DNA of 64,000 nucleotides from Acidovorax sp. RAC01 (GCF_001714725.1 NZ_CP016447.1:2247001-2311000); one strand, 5' to 3'. Shown: positions 45,730-56,683, counted from the first letter of the stretch. Numbers and translations are program-made. Notes: a model not told the origin generated them from the sequence alone.

Positions 45730-46470
45730 ATGCCCGCTTCCTCCGAATCCCCGGTCACCCGCATCCCGCGATCCCGCAGCGGAACCGGCCGCGCCCTGCA
45801 AAAGGGCCAGCAGACCAAGGCCGCCATTGTCGAGGCAGCGCTCGGCCTGGCCACCCACATCGGACTTGAGGGTCTGTCCATCGGCGCCTTGGCCGATGTC
45901 ACCGGCATGAGCAAGTCGGGCGTTTTTGCGCATTTTGGATCGCGTGAAGAGCTCCAGATTTCGGTCATCCGCGAATACCACACACGCTTCGAGCAGGAAG
46001 TCTTCTACCCTGCCATGTCCGCCGCACGGGGCCTGCCGCGCCTGCATGCGCTGTTTGACAACTGGATGAAGCGCACATCCATCGAAATCGACTCCGGTTG
46101 CATCTACATCAGCGGCGCGGTCGAGTTTGACGACCGTACCGGCCCTGTGCGCGATGCGCTGGCCAGCTCGGTCATGACCTGGCATGGCGCCATGCGCCGC
46201 GCCATCGAGCAGTGCAAGGAGATCGGTGAGATCCAGCCGGATGTGGATGCAGAGCAGATGCTGTTCGAGATCCATGGCCTGATCCTGGCGCTGCACTACG
46301 AAGCCCGTTTCCTGCGCAACCCGGGGTCGCTGTCGCGCGCCGTGACCGGCTTTCACAACATCCTGTCGCGCTACGGCGCGCCTGCGATGACCGCTCCCGC
46401 ACCCGTCGCCCGTGCCGCTGCGGCCGGGCGCCGCAAAGTTTCCACCCAAACCACCCCATCCAAGGAGTAA
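45730..46470 (+). CDS. TetR-family regulator of the beta-oxidation cluster
   Basis: 246 residues. HTH region TKAAIVEAALGLATHIGLEGLSIGALADVTGMSKSGVFAHFGSREELQISVI (about 28-80), then a ligand-binding domain with a DNWMKRTSIEIDSGCIYISGAVEFDDRTGPVRDAL segment common in this TetR_C subfamily. The start may be GTG 45724 or ATG 45730. It lies just upstream of, and in line with, the fatty-acid degradation genes, with a palindromic operator at its own start, so it likely represses itself and the operon until an acyl-CoA binds. The ligand is inferred. Confidence 0.87.
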   Translation: MPASSESPVTRIPRSRSGTGRALQKGQQTKAAIVEAALGLATHIGLEGLSIGALADVTGMSKSGVFAHFGSREELQISVIREYHTRFEQEVFYPAMSAARGLPRLHALFDNWMKRTSIEIDSGCIYISGAVEFDDRTGPVRDALASSVMTWHGAMRRAIEQCKEIGEIQPDVDAEQMLFEIHGLILALHYEARFLRNPGSLSRAVTGFHNILSRYGAPAMTAPAPVARAAAAGRRKVSTQTTPSKE

Positions 46471-46474
46471 ACCC

Positions 46475-48271
<1,797 letters not shown>

Positions 48272-48316
48272 TCGGTGCCGGATGCGGATTTCAAGCCTTT
48301 TTGCCAGGGAGCGCAG

Positions 48317-48751
48317 ATGTATAAAGCGGTAGCAGCTATTGTTTTGGTAGCGGGCGCGCTGCCGGCCTGGGCGCAGATGACGCCCGAAGGCCTGTGGCGC
48401 AACATCGACGACAAGACCGGCGAGGCCAAGGCCGAGATCCGCATCCGCGATACGGGCGGCACCTTGAACGGCGCGCTGGAAAAGCGCCTGGCCAAGGATG
48501 CCAAGCCCGATGAGGTGTGCAACGAATGTACGGATGACCGCAAAGGCAAGCCCATCCTGGGCCTGGAGATCATCCGTGGCGCCAAAAAGGCCGAGGGCAA
48601 AGAAGTGTGGGAGGGCGGCAAGATTCTCGACCCCGAGAACGGCCGCAACTACACCCTGCGCATGACCCCCGTCGAGGGCGGCAAGAAGCTCGAAGTGCGC
48701 GGCTCGATCGGCCCGTTCGGCCGCACGCAAACCTGGATCCGCGTCCAGTAA
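48317..48751 (+). CDS. DUF2147-type exported protein
   Basis: 144 residues with a signal peptide (MYKAVAAIVLVAGALPAWAQ) and the DUF2147 body (MTPEGLWRNIDDKTGEAKAEIRI ... GKPILGLEIIRG ... WEGGKILDPENGRNYTLRMTP ... GRTQTWIRV), a family of small periplasmic lipocalin-like proteins with no established reaction. The signal peptide is coded partly by a stretch resembling the local AT-rich repeat (GGTAGCAGCTATTGTTTT, 48330-48347), suggesting a repeat was recruited. It sits between two beta-oxidation genes. Confidence 0.86.
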   Translation: MYKAVAAIVLVAGALPAWAQMTPEGLWRNIDDKTGEAKAEIRIRDTGGTLNGALEKRLAKDAKPDEVCNECTDDRKGKPILGLEIIRGAKKAEGKEVWEGGKILDPENGRNYTLRMTPVEGGKKLEVRGSIGPFGRTQTWIRVQ

Positions 48752-48818
48752 ACCCCATTCCCGTGGCCTTGCGCACCCCCTGCGGTGTTGCGCAACGCCC
48801 CAACCAGGAACCCAACCC

Positions 48819-51221
48819 ATGTCCCGATTCCAAGTGAAAAAAGTCGCCGTGCTCGGTGCAGGCGTGATGGGCGCGCAGATTGCCGCCCACCTCGTCAACG
48901 TGAAGGTGCCCGTGGTGCTGTTCGACCTGCCTGCCAAGGAAGGCCCCAAGAACGGCATCGTCACCAAGGCCGTCGAAGGCCTGAAAAAGCTCAAGCCCTC
49001 TCCCCTGGGTGTGGCCGACGACGCGGCGCTGATCCAGCAGGCCAACTACGAAGAGCACATGCACCTGCTGGGCGAATGCGACCTCGTGATCGAGGCCATT
49101 GCCGAGCGCATGGACTGGAAGCTCGATCTGTACACCAAGATCGCTCCCCACGTGGCCAAGCACGCCATCCTGGCGTCCAACACCTCGGGCCTGTCGATCA
49201 CCAAACTGTCTGAAGTGCTGCCTGAGAGCATCAAGCCGCGTTTCTGCGGCATCCACTTCTTCAACCCCCCGCGCTACATGACGCTGGTGGAGCTGATCAA
49301 CACTCCCACCACCCAGCCCGAAGTGCTGGACCAGCTCGAAGCCTTCGTCACCAGCGGCCTGGGCAAGGGTGTGGTGCGCGCGCACGACACGCCCAACTTC
49401 GTGGCCAACCGCGTGGGCATCGCCGGCATGCTGGCCACGATGAAGGAAGTCGAGAACTTCGGCCTGACCTACGACGTGGTGGACGACCTCACGGGCAAGA
49501 AGCTGGGCCGTGCATCCAGCGGCACCTTCCGCACCGCCGACGTGGTGGGCCTGGACACCATGGCCCACGTGATCAAGACGCTGCAGGACAACCTGAGCAT
49601 CGAGACGGACCCGTTCTACGAAAGCTTTGGCACGCCCGCCGTGCTGAAAAAGCTGCTGGAGCTGGGCAACCTGGGTCAGAAGACCAAGGCCGGTTTCTTC
49701 AAGAAAGTCGGCCGTGATGTGATGCGCTTCGAGCTGGAGAGCGAAGAGTACGTGCCCGCCGGTCAGAAGGCCGACGAGGTGTATGCCCGCATGCTCAAGA
49801 AGCCCGCTGCCGAGCGCCTGCGCCTGCTGCGCAACGCCGAAGGCGCGCCCGGCCAGTTCCTGTGGGCCATCCTGCGCAACAGCTTCCACTACGCTGCCGT
49901 GCACCTGGGCACCATCGCCGACAACGCCCGCGACGTGGACCAGGCGATGCGCTGGGGCTTTGGCATGAAGCAGGGCCCCTTCGAGCTGTGGCAGGAAGCC
50001 GGCTGGCTCGAAGTGGCCAAGATGATCCAGGAGGACATCGACGCTGGCAAGGCGCTGTGCAAGGCACCGCTGCCCGAGTGGGTGTTCAAGGGCCCCGTGG
50101 CCGAAGCCGGTGGCGTGCACACCGCGCAAGGTTCGTGGAGTGCATCGCAGAACAAGTTTGTGCCCCGCCGCCAGCTGCCCGTGTACGAGCGCCAGATCTT
50201 CCCCGAGGCCCTGCTGGGCGAAACCAGCCTGCCCGACTGGCGCACCGCTGGCACCACCATTGCTGAGTCGAAGGCGCTGCGCACGTGGACGCTGGACGGC
50301 CAAGTGCTCATCGCCAGCATCAAGAACAAGATGCACGCCATCAGCCCCGAAGTGATGGAAGCGCTGATGGAAGCGCTGGAACTGGCCGAGTCTGAGTACC
50401 AAGGGATGGTCATCTGGTCCGGTGACGCGCCTTTCAGCGTGGGTGCGGACCTGGAAGCCACCATGCCCGCCTTCATGGTTGGCGGCGCCCCTGCGGTGGA
50501 AAGCATCGAGCAGGAGCTGCAAAACCTGATGCTGCGCATCCGCTATGCGCAGGTGCCTGTCGTCGCAGCCATCCATGGCATGGCGCTGGGCGGTGGTTGC
50601 GAGTTGGCCGTGTACTCGGCCAAGCGCGTGGCCCACATGGAAAGCTACATCGGCCTGGTCGAAGTGGGCGTGGGCCTGGTGCCTGGCGCGGGCGGCCTGA
50701 CCTACATCGCCCGCCGCGCGGCCGAGAACATGGCAGCTTCCACATCCAAGGACATCCTGCCTTTCCTGACCGAAGGCTTCACCGCCGCGGCCATGGCCAA
50801 GGTGGGTACCAGCGCTCTGGAGTCGCGCAAGCTGGGCTTCCTGCTGGACAGCGACGTGATCGTGCCCCACAAGGACGAGCTGCTGTTCGTGGCCATCAAC
50901 GAAGCCAAGTCCATGGCCGCGAGCGGCTGGCGTGCACCGCACAAGCGCCTGTTCCCCGTGGCGGGCCGCAGCGGCCTGGCCACCATCAAGGCCCAGCTGG
51001 TGAACATGCGCGACGGCGGCTTCATCAGCGCCTACGACTTCAAGATCGGCGCCATGATCGCCGAGGTGGTCTGTGGTGGCGATGTGGATGCGGGCTCGAT
51101 GGTGAGCGAGGAATACCTGCTCACGCTGGAGCGCAAGGTGTTCTGTCACCTGATCGCCCAGCCCAAGACGCATGAGCGCATCCTGGGCATGTTGTCCACC
51201 GGCAAGCCGGTTCGCAACTGA
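48819..51221 (+). CDS. 3-hydroxyacyl-CoA dehydrogenase / enoyl-CoA hydratase (FadN-type order)
   Basis: 800 residues. The dehydrogenase comes first: NAD loop VAVLGAGVMGAQIAAHL at residues 9-25, SNTSGLSITKLSEVLPE and RFCGIHFFNPPRYMTLVELI, then two C-terminal 3HCDH helical domains. The crotonase domain is C-terminal (about 485-700: VIWSGDAPFSVGADLEA, GMALGGGCELAVYSAKRVAH, GLVEVGVGLVPGAGG). This order is the reverse of E. coli FadB and matches Bacillus FadN. It does the middle two steps of beta-oxidation with the dehydrogenase upstream and thiolase downstream. Confidence 0.95.
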   Translation: MSRFQVKKVAVLGAGVMGAQIAAHLVNVKVPVVLFDLPAKEGPKNGIVTKAVEGLKKLKPSPLGVADDAALIQQANYEEHMHLLGECDLVIEAIAERMDWKLDLYTKIAPHVAKHAILASNTSGLSITKLSEVLPESIKPRFCGIHFFNPPRYMTLVELINTPTTQPEVLDQLEAFVTSGLGKGVVRAHDTPNFVANRVGIAGMLATMKEVENFGLTYDVVDDLTGKKLGRASSGTFRTADVVGLDTMAHVIKTLQDNLSIETDPFYESFGTPAVLKKLLELGNLGQKTKAGFFKKVGRDVMRFELESEEYVPAGQKADEVYARMLKKPAAERLRLLRNAEGAPGQFLWAILRNSFHYAAVHLGTIADNARDVDQAMRWGFGMKQGPFELWQEAGWLEVAKMIQEDIDAGKALCKAPLPEWVFKGPVAEAGGVHTAQGSWSASQNKFVPRRQLPVYERQIFPEALLGETSLPDWRTAGTTIAESKALRTWTLDGQVLIASIKNKMHAISPEVMEALMEALELAESEYQGMVIWSGDAPFSVGADLEATMPAFMVGGAPAVESIEQELQNLMLRIRYAQVPVVAAIHGMALGGGCELAVYSAKRVAHMESYIGLVEVGVGLVPGAGGLTYIARRAAENMAASTSKDILPFLTEGFTAAAMAKVGTSALESRKLGFLLDSDVIVPHKDELLFVAINEAKSMAASGWRAPHKRLFPVAGRSGLATIKAQLVNMRDGGFISAYDFKIGAMIAEVVCGGDVDAGSMVSEEYLLTLERKVFCHLIAQPKTHERILGMLSTGKPVRN

Positions 51222-51253
51222 TCCGGACGTCGATGGATAACCGGTAGACCGAC

Positions 51254-51763
51254 ATGAGCGAACACGCCCCCAACAAATTGCAGCGCTCGCTGATGCGCCT
51301 GGACGAGGCCCCCGCCTTCATGCGCGGGTTCGTGCAGAACATCATCTTGCGCCGGGCTGTGCCCTTTACCGGCACGGCCGGGGTGAAGTTCGTGTCGCTC
51401 ACGCCTGAGCGGGTCGAAGTGCATCTTGCCAACGAGCACCGTGTGCAAAACCACATTGGTGGTGTGCACGCCTCGGCCATGAACCTGCTGGCTGAAACGG
51501 CCACCGGCATGGTTGTGGGCATGAACGTGCGCGACGACTGCCTGCCTCTGGCCAAGGAGCTGAGCATGGCGTTCAAGAAGCGCGCCACGGGCGGCCTCAA
51601 GGCGGTTGCCACGCTCACCGCCGAGCAGCGCGCCGCCATGTTGGCTAGCGACAAGGGCGAGGTGCAGGTGAAAGTCACCGTGACCGATGAAGCCGGTGTG
51701 GAGCCGGTCGAATGTGTATTTACGTGGGCCTGGGTTCCTTCCAGCCGCCCCCCCAAGAATTGA
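51254..51763 (+). CDS. Hotdog-fold thioesterase-like protein (DUF4442)
   Basis: 169 residues with a hotdog-fold pattern: NHIGGVHASAMNLLAETATGMVVGMNV and VEVHLANEHRVQNHIGG, as in DUF4442/YiiD-type thioesterases. It probably hydrolyses acyl-CoA or works with the beta-oxidation enzymes. It lies between the bifunctional enzyme and the thiolase, with 32 and 12 bases of spacing. Confidence 0.82.
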   Translation: MSEHAPNKLQRSLMRLDEAPAFMRGFVQNIILRRAVPFTGTAGVKFVSLTPERVEVHLANEHRVQNHIGGVHASAMNLLAETATGMVVGMNVRDDCLPLAKELSMAFKKRATGGLKAVATLTAEQRAAMLASDKGEVQVKVTVTDEAGVEPVECVFTWAWVPSSRPPKN

Positions 51764-51775
51764 AGGAGTTTCACC

Positions 51776-52975
51776 ATGGCTCAAAAGCAAGTCCAGGACG
51801 CCTACATCGTCGCCGCCACGCGCACGCCCATCGGGCGCTCGGGCCGCGGTTATTTCAAGAACACCCGCCCCGACGACCTGCTGGTCGCTGCCATCAAGAG
51901 CGCCATGCTGCAGGTGCCCACGCTGGACCCCAAGGCGATTGAAGACGCCATCATCGGCTGCTCCTTCCCCGAAGGCGAGCAGGGCATGAACATGGCCCGC
52001 ATTGCCGTGGGCCTGGCGTTCGACCACCCCGTGGGCGGCGTGACCGTGAACCGCTTCTGCGCATCGGGCATCACCGCGCTGCAGATGGCCGCCGACCGCA
52101 TCCGCGTGGGCGAGGCCGACGTGCTGATCGCCGGTGGCGCCGAGTCCATGAGCCTGGTGCCCATGGGCGGCAACAAGCCCTCGTTCAACGCCGAGATCTT
52201 TGCCAAGGACGAGAACGTGGGCATCGCCTACGGCATGGGCCTGACGGCAGAAAAGGTCGCCCAGCAGTGGAAGGTGAGCCGGGAAATGCAGGATGCGTTC
52301 GCCCTCGAATCGCACCTGCGTGCGATCAAGGCGCAAAAGGCCGGCGAGTTCACCGACGAAATCACGCCCTTCGAGATCGTGGAGCGTTCGCCCAACCTCG
52401 CTACCGGCGAGGTGGTGGAAAAGCGCCGCACCGTGAGCCTGGACGAAGGCCCTCGTCCTGATACGTCCCTGGAAGGCCTGGCCAAGCTCAAGCCCGTGTT
52501 TGCGGCGCGCGGCAGCGTCACGGCGGGCAACAGCTCGCAGACCAGCGATGGCGCGGGTGCGCTCATCGTGGCCAGCGAAAAGGCGGTGAAGCAGTTTGGC
52601 CTGACGCCCCTGGCGCGTTTTGTGAGCTACGCCGCGCGCGGCGTGCCGCCCGAGATCATGGGCATTGGCCCCATCGAGGCGATTCCTGCGGCCCTGCGTT
52701 ATGCGGGTCTCAAGAGCGATGACATCGGCTGGTACGAGCTGAACGAGGCGTTTGCGGCCCAGTCGCTGGCGGTGATCAATACGCTGGGCCTGAACCCTGC
52801 GAACGTGAACCCGATGGGTGGCGCTATTGCCCTGGGGCACCCGCTGGGCGCCACCGGTGCTATCCGCGCCGCTACCGTGGTGCACGCTCTGCGTCGCCAC
52901 AAGCTGAAGTACGGCATGGTCACGATGTGTGTAGGGACAGGACAAGGCGCCGCCGGCATCATCGAGGCGCTGTAA
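51776..52975 (+). CDS. Acetyl-CoA C-acyltransferase (thiolase)
   Basis: 399 residues. Catalytic Cys95 in VNRFCASGITALQMA, His in GGAIALGHPLGATGA, and the second Cys in MVTMCVGTGQGAAGI. Ends beta-oxidation by splitting 3-ketoacyl-CoA; FadA-type wording GCSFPEGEQGMNMARIAVGLAF suggests the degradative class. AAGGAG lies 8 bases before the ATG. Last gene of the TetR-led cluster before a cruciform region. Confidence 0.95.
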   Translation: MAQKQVQDAYIVAATRTPIGRSGRGYFKNTRPDDLLVAAIKSAMLQVPTLDPKAIEDAIIGCSFPEGEQGMNMARIAVGLAFDHPVGGVTVNRFCASGITALQMAADRIRVGEADVLIAGGAESMSLVPMGGNKPSFNAEIFAKDENVGIAYGMGLTAEKVAQQWKVSREMQDAFALESHLRAIKAQKAGEFTDEITPFEIVERSPNLATGEVVEKRRTVSLDEGPRPDTSLEGLAKLKPVFAARGSVTAGNSSQTSDGAGALIVASEKAVKQFGLTPLARFVSYAARGVPPEIMGIGPIEAIPAALRYAGLKSDDIGWYELNEAFAAQSLAVINTLGLNPANVNPMGGAIALGHPLGATGAIRAATVVHALRRHKLKYGMVTMCVGTGQGAAGIIEAL

Positions 52976-52986
52976 CTGGCTACTGC

Positions 52987-53081
52987 GCGGCTTTCAGGCG
53001 TCGTTGGGCGGTGCTCGCAATCCTCACGTACCGCAAGTACGTTCCGGTTGCTGCGCTCCGTCCGCCTAGCCTGAAAGCCGC
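52987..53081. repeat. Cruciform-forming inverted repeat after the thiolase gene
   Basis: GCGGCTTTCAGGC (52987-52999) and GCCTGAAAGCCGC (53069-53081) are exact 13-bp inverted repeats. Inside lies a second perfect hairpin, ACGTAC (53026-53031) with GTACGT (53037-53042). No T-run follows. It may terminate or insulate transcription of the beta-oxidation operon. Confidence 0.7.
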
Positions 53082-53137
53082 TCGCTACGCCCTTGAGGGC
53101 GGGGTGTGAATACACAAGGGCGGTGCAATCACATCCA

Positions 53138-53161
53138 CCCGTTCGGGCTGAGCTTGTCGAA
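53138..53161 (-). repeat. TTCGACAAGCTCAGCCCGAA dispersed repeat, copy 2
   Basis: Inverted copy of the 24-base motif found at 6710-6733, identical over its length. In one reading frame it spells VRAELVEAR, which is why gene callers often fuse it to the next gene; the hydrolase start at 53234 is therefore placed after it. Confidence 0.8.
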
Positions 53162-53233
53162 GCCAGGGCACTGCCCGGCAATTCGTTTTCTTTTCAAGCC
53201 GACGCAGATCGGTTTCGACACAAGGAGACAGAC

Positions 53234-54124
53234 ATGAACAAGCAAACCTTGCAGGTCAACGGGGCGGTGTCTTTGGCGCTGCGTGTCTACGAACCCGAGG
53301 GCGCGCCGCGCGCCAGCGTTGTCATCGGCGGCGCGATGGGGGTGCGGCAGTCGTATTACGAGGCCTTTGCGCTGTGGATGGCGCAGCAGGGGTTTCGGGT
53401 CACCACGTTCGACTACCGGGGCCATGGCGACTCTCTGCAGGGCGCCATGCGCGATGTGAAGGCGGATCTGTTTGATTGGGCGCAGGACTATGAGGCGGTG
53501 ATTTCTGCCGCCAAGGCCGCGCTGCCTGCGCAGCCGCTGTACTTGCTGGGCCACAGCCTGGGCGCGCAATTGCCAGGGCTGCTCAAGAAGCCCGAACAGG
53601 TGGCGGGCCTGCTCAGCGTGGCCGCAGGCAGCGGCTACTGGCGCGACAACGCGCCGCAGCTCAAGCGCATCGTTCCGTATTTCTGGTGGGTGCTAGTGCC
53701 GCTGGCCACGCGGCTGTGCGGGTACTTTCCGGGGCGCACGCTCAAGAAGGTGGGCGACCTGCCTGCTGGGGTAATCCTGCAGTGGCGCCGCTGGTGCCTG
53801 CATCCAGCCTACATGGTGGGCGCCGAGGGGCCTGCGGTGGCGCAGAGTTATGGCGCGGTGCGGTTCCCGGTGCTGGCGCTGTCGATGTCCGACGACGAGC
53901 TGATGACCTTGCGTGGCACGCACAACCTGGTGAACCTGTACGCCAACACCGAGCGCCGCGTCGAGAGCATCACGCCGGCCGACCTGCAGGTGCGGCGCAT
54001 CGGGCACTTCGGGTTCTTTCGCGACCAGTTCCGCCAGAGCCTGTGGCCGCGCGCAGCGGCTGCGCTGGTGGGCCTGGGGGGCGGCGTTATGCCCCACGGC
54101 GAAGTCTCCGGTACGACCGCCTGA
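53234..54124 (+). CDS. Alpha/beta hydrolase
   Basis: 296 residues. Nucleophile elbow GHSLGAQ (Ser at about 106), oxyanion region VIGGAMGVRQSYYEAFA, FDYRGHGDS, and a later Asp/His region (MSDDELMTLRGTHN, RRIGHFGFFR). Substrate unknown; its place after a thiolase and before thioesterases suggests ester or thioester substrates. ATG 53234 has AAGGAG upstream. Confidence 0.85.
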   Translation: MNKQTLQVNGAVSLALRVYEPEGAPRASVVIGGAMGVRQSYYEAFALWMAQQGFRVTTFDYRGHGDSLQGAMRDVKADLFDWAQDYEAVISAAKAALPAQPLYLLGHSLGAQLPGLLKKPEQVAGLLSVAAGSGYWRDNAPQLKRIVPYFWWVLVPLATRLCGYFPGRTLKKVGDLPAGVILQWRRWCLHPAYMVGAEGPAVAQSYGAVRFPVLALSMSDDELMTLRGTHNLVNLYANTERRVESITPADLQVRRIGHFGFFRDQFRQSLWPRAAAALVGLGGGVMPHGEVSGTTA

Positions 54125-54151
54125 GCGGTCGTTTCGCGGCACACTCGCAGC

Positions 54152-55030
54152 ATGACTTCCTCTTCATCCACTTCTTCGTCTGCGTCTTCGTCTTCGTCCT
54201 CCGCTACCCACCCGCTGGACGAGGCGCTGCAACTGACGGCCTCGTCCGCTGCGACGGGCCAGTACGAAGGGCAGACCCACCCCGGCTACTGGAACATGGT
54301 GGGCCCGTTTGGCGGCATCACCGCCGCCACGCTGCTGCAGGCCGTTCTGCAACACCCCGACCGGCTGGGCGACCCACTGTCACTCACCGTCAACTATGCG
54401 GGCGCTTTGACCGCTGGTGCGTTCACGGTGCAGGCAACTCCTGTTCGCACCAATCGCTCCACCCAGCACTGGACGCTGTCGATTCTGCAGGCCGGTGCCG
54501 ACGGCGCGCAGGTGGTCACCACCACGGCCACCGCCGTCACGGCCGTGCGCCGCGAGACCTGGAGCGTGGGCGATGTGCCCATGCCGCAGGTGCCCCCACC
54601 TGCAGAGCAAAAAGCCATCGTCGCCCCCTTGGGCGCTGTGGAATGGCTCAATCGCTATGAGATGCGCCCCATCGCTGGCTTCATCCCGCGCACCTGGGAC
54701 GGCAGCGGCGACCACAGCCTGACGCAGCTGTGGATGCGCGACACACCACCGCGGCCGATCGACTTCGTGGCGCTGTCCGCATTGGCTGATGTGTTCTTCC
54801 CCCGTGTGTGGCTGCGCCGTGCGCGCCAGGTGCCTGCGGGCACGGTGTCGATCACCGTGTACTTCCACGCCACAGCAGAGCAGCTGCAGGCCACGGGCAC
54901 GGGCTTCCTACTCGGCCAGGCGCGCGGGCAGGAATTCCGCAACGGTTTCTTTGACCAGACCGTGCAGCTGTGGAACGAGGCTGGCTCCATGCTGGCCACC
55001 AGCCATCAGATCGTTTACTACAAAGAGTAG
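54152..55030 (+). CDS. Double-hotdog acyl-CoA thioesterase-like protein
   Basis: 292 residues. After a Ser-rich low-complexity tail of 20 residues come two hotdog halves: YWNMVGPFGGITAATLLQAVL and RSTQHWTLSILQAG, then FIPRTWDGSGDHSLTQLWMRDTPPRPIDFVALSALADVFFPRVW and the end region FFDQTVQLWNEAGSMLATSHQIVYY, as in TesB-like acyl-CoA thioesterases. It would release free acids from acyl-CoA. The poly-Ser start is odd, and a start further downstream (for example near residue 45) cannot be excluded. Confidence 0.82.
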   Translation: MTSSSSTSSSASSSSSSATHPLDEALQLTASSAATGQYEGQTHPGYWNMVGPFGGITAATLLQAVLQHPDRLGDPLSLTVNYAGALTAGAFTVQATPVRTNRSTQHWTLSILQAGADGAQVVTTTATAVTAVRRETWSVGDVPMPQVPPPAEQKAIVAPLGAVEWLNRYEMRPIAGFIPRTWDGSGDHSLTQLWMRDTPPRPIDFVALSALADVFFPRVWLRRARQVPAGTVSITVYFHATAEQLQATGTGFLLGQARGQEFRNGFFDQTVQLWNEAGSMLATSHQIVYYKE

Positions 55031-55109
55031 GGCGTTGGTCTGTTGCACTGCGCCGTGCATCATTCCTCTCGTCCACATCCATCAGACCTCCGAACCTTCA
55101 CTCACCACC

Positions 55110-55886
55110 ATGACCGAAGCCACCCAAGACATCCTCGTCCACTCTGAAGCGGGCGTGACCACCATCACCTTCAACCGCGTGGACAAGAAGAACTCCATCA
55201 CGCGCGACATGTACGCCGCCATGGCTGATGCGCTCGACGCCGCCAAGGCCGATGCCAGCGTGCGTGTGGTGGTGTTCCAGGGCGACGTGGCGATCTTCAG
55301 CGCGGGCAATGACATTGGCGACTTTTTGCAGCAGCCGCCCGCCACGCAGGACTCGCCCGTGTTCCGTTTCCTGCGCGGCATGGCCACCTTCCCCAAGCCC
55401 CTGATTGCCTCGGTCTGCGGCCCGGCCGTGGGCATCGGCACGACCATGCTGTTCCATTGCGACCTGGTCTATGCGGGGGACAACGCGGCGTTCTCCATGC
55501 CATTCGTCAATCTGGGCCTGTGCCCCGAGGCCGCATCCAGCCTGTTGGTGCCGCAGATGCTGGGGTACCACCGCGCTGCGGAAGCCTTGCTGCTGGGCGA
55601 GCCGTTCATGGCCGAGGCTGCATTGGAAGTGGGGCTGGTGAACCGCGTGGTGCCGCCCACCGAGTGCAATGGCGTCGCACAGGCGCAAGCGAAGAAGCTG
55701 GCTGCCAAGCCGTTGTCGTCGCTCATCGAAACCAAGCGGTTGATGAAGGGTGGGCAGCAGGCGAAGGTGCTGGAGGTGATGGCGGAAGAGGGCGAGAGCT
55801 TTGGGCGCATGCTGCGTGAGCCTGCGGCGCGGGAAGCGTTTTCGGCTTTTATGGAGAAGAGAAAGCCTGATTTCAGCGCGGTTTGA
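55110..55886 (+). CDS. Enoyl-CoA hydratase/isomerase-family protein
   Basis: 258 residues, crotonase fold. VTTITFNRVDKKNSITRDMY, the CoA loop FSAGNDIGDF (oxyanion Ala/Gly) and PLIASVCGPAVGIGTTMLFHCDLVYAGDNAAFSMPFVNLGLCPEAAS. The usual second Glu position reads PEAAS, as in some isomerase-type members, so hydratase or delta-isomerase activity cannot be fixed. It lies 79 bases after the thioesterase gene. Confidence 0.87.
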   Translation: MTEATQDILVHSEAGVTTITFNRVDKKNSITRDMYAAMADALDAAKADASVRVVVFQGDVAIFSAGNDIGDFLQQPPATQDSPVFRFLRGMATFPKPLIASVCGPAVGIGTTMLFHCDLVYAGDNAAFSMPFVNLGLCPEAASSLLVPQMLGYHRAAEALLLGEPFMAEAALEVGLVNRVVPPTECNGVAQAQAKKLAAKPLSSLIETKRLMKGGQQAKVLEVMAEEGESFGRMLREPAAREAFSAFMEKRKPDFSAV

Positions 55887-55910
55887 TTCGCTAGTTCTGA
55901 AGTATTTTGG

Positions 55911-55956
55911 GCTGCTGGCGCTTGTACATAAAGCGCTGGCAGCTATTGTTTTTATA
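55911..55956 (-). repeat. AT-rich dispersed repeat, inverted copy
   Basis: On the minus strand it reads ATAAAAACAATAGCTGCCAG, then a GCGCTT...AAGCGCC stem, close to the repeat near plsC at 2524-2572. Located just after an enoyl-CoA hydratase gene. Confidence 0.55.
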
Positions 55957-55973
55957 GTTCGCTCTCGTCCCAT

Positions 55974-55996
55974 CCGTTCGGGTTGAGCCTGTCGAA
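55974..55996 (-). repeat. TTCGACAAGCTCAGCCCGAA dispersed repeat, diverged copy 3
   Basis: Minus-strand match to the motif at 6710 and 53138 with two substitutions (GGTT for GGCT, and CC for CT, on the plus strand). Intergenic like the others. Confidence 0.6.
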
Positions 55997-56042
55997 GTCT
56001 TGGCGTGTTGATTTCGAAGGCATGCTTGTGTTCAGGGCGGAG

Positions 56043-56683
56043 GCCGGGAGTCGCCCGGCGTGCGAGTGACTTTCTTTTGCTTCGCCAAAAGAAAGTCACC
56101 AAAGAAAAGGCGACCCCCAGTCTGCGACCCCTTCGCTGGCGCTACGGGGCAAACCTGCGTCGTGTCGGTTGCGGGGTGCGCCGTGGAACTCACTGCGCTG
56201 CGGTGCAGCTTCGTTCAGACATCCACGGCGAGTCAGAGCACGAAGCACGCGCGCTGCGACGCGCGTGCCACCCCACAACCGCCCCGCCGCAGGCGCAGCC
56301 AGCAGGGGTGGGGCAGCCGAACATCCAAACAACCGAACAGCCGGACATCCATTCGGGCCATTGCTGCGCTCGGCCTGGCCTGCGCAGCGCGTGGCGCTTG
56401 CGCCCGCACGAGGGGGCCGAGCGAAGCAAAGGCCCGTGTGGATGTTCTGCTCCCCGTGCCCCTCTGGATGCGCCGAGGAGCACAGGGTTTGGCGGATCAG
56501 GGCTCGCGTGTGTTTGAGCGACGCGCAGCGGCGCGAGTTGAGCGAGACCCCGCCAAACCCGAGCACCGCAGGTTGCCCCGTAGCGTCAGCGCAGGGGACG
56601 CAGACAGTGGGGTCGCCTTTCTTTTGGGTACTTTTCTTTGGCGAAGCAAAGAAAAGTACCTCGCACGCCGGGCGACTCCCGGC
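56043..56683. mobile_element. 641-bp inverted-repeat element without transposase (MITE-like)
   Basis: The outer 24 bases at 56043-56066 are the exact reverse complement of 56660-56683. Just inside each end is a perfect hairpin: GTGACTTTCTTTTG/CAAAAGAAAGTCAC (56066-56079, 56086-56099) on the left, and GTACTTTTCTTTG/CAAAGAAAAGTAC (56628-56640, 56647-56659) on the right, both with CTTCGC-type loops. Further in, GGCGACCCC and the GCTACGGGGCAA region also match inverted, so dyad symmetry reaches at least 120 bases into each arm. No transposase is coded. Similar sequence is common in Comamonadaceae (memory, unsearched). Confidence 0.75.

Noticed and set aside
53093..53233. N-terminal extension of the alpha/beta hydrolase reading VRAELVEAR
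   Set aside because: It is a translation of the dispersed TTCGACAAGC repeat; a proper ribosome-binding site and conserved start lie at 53234.
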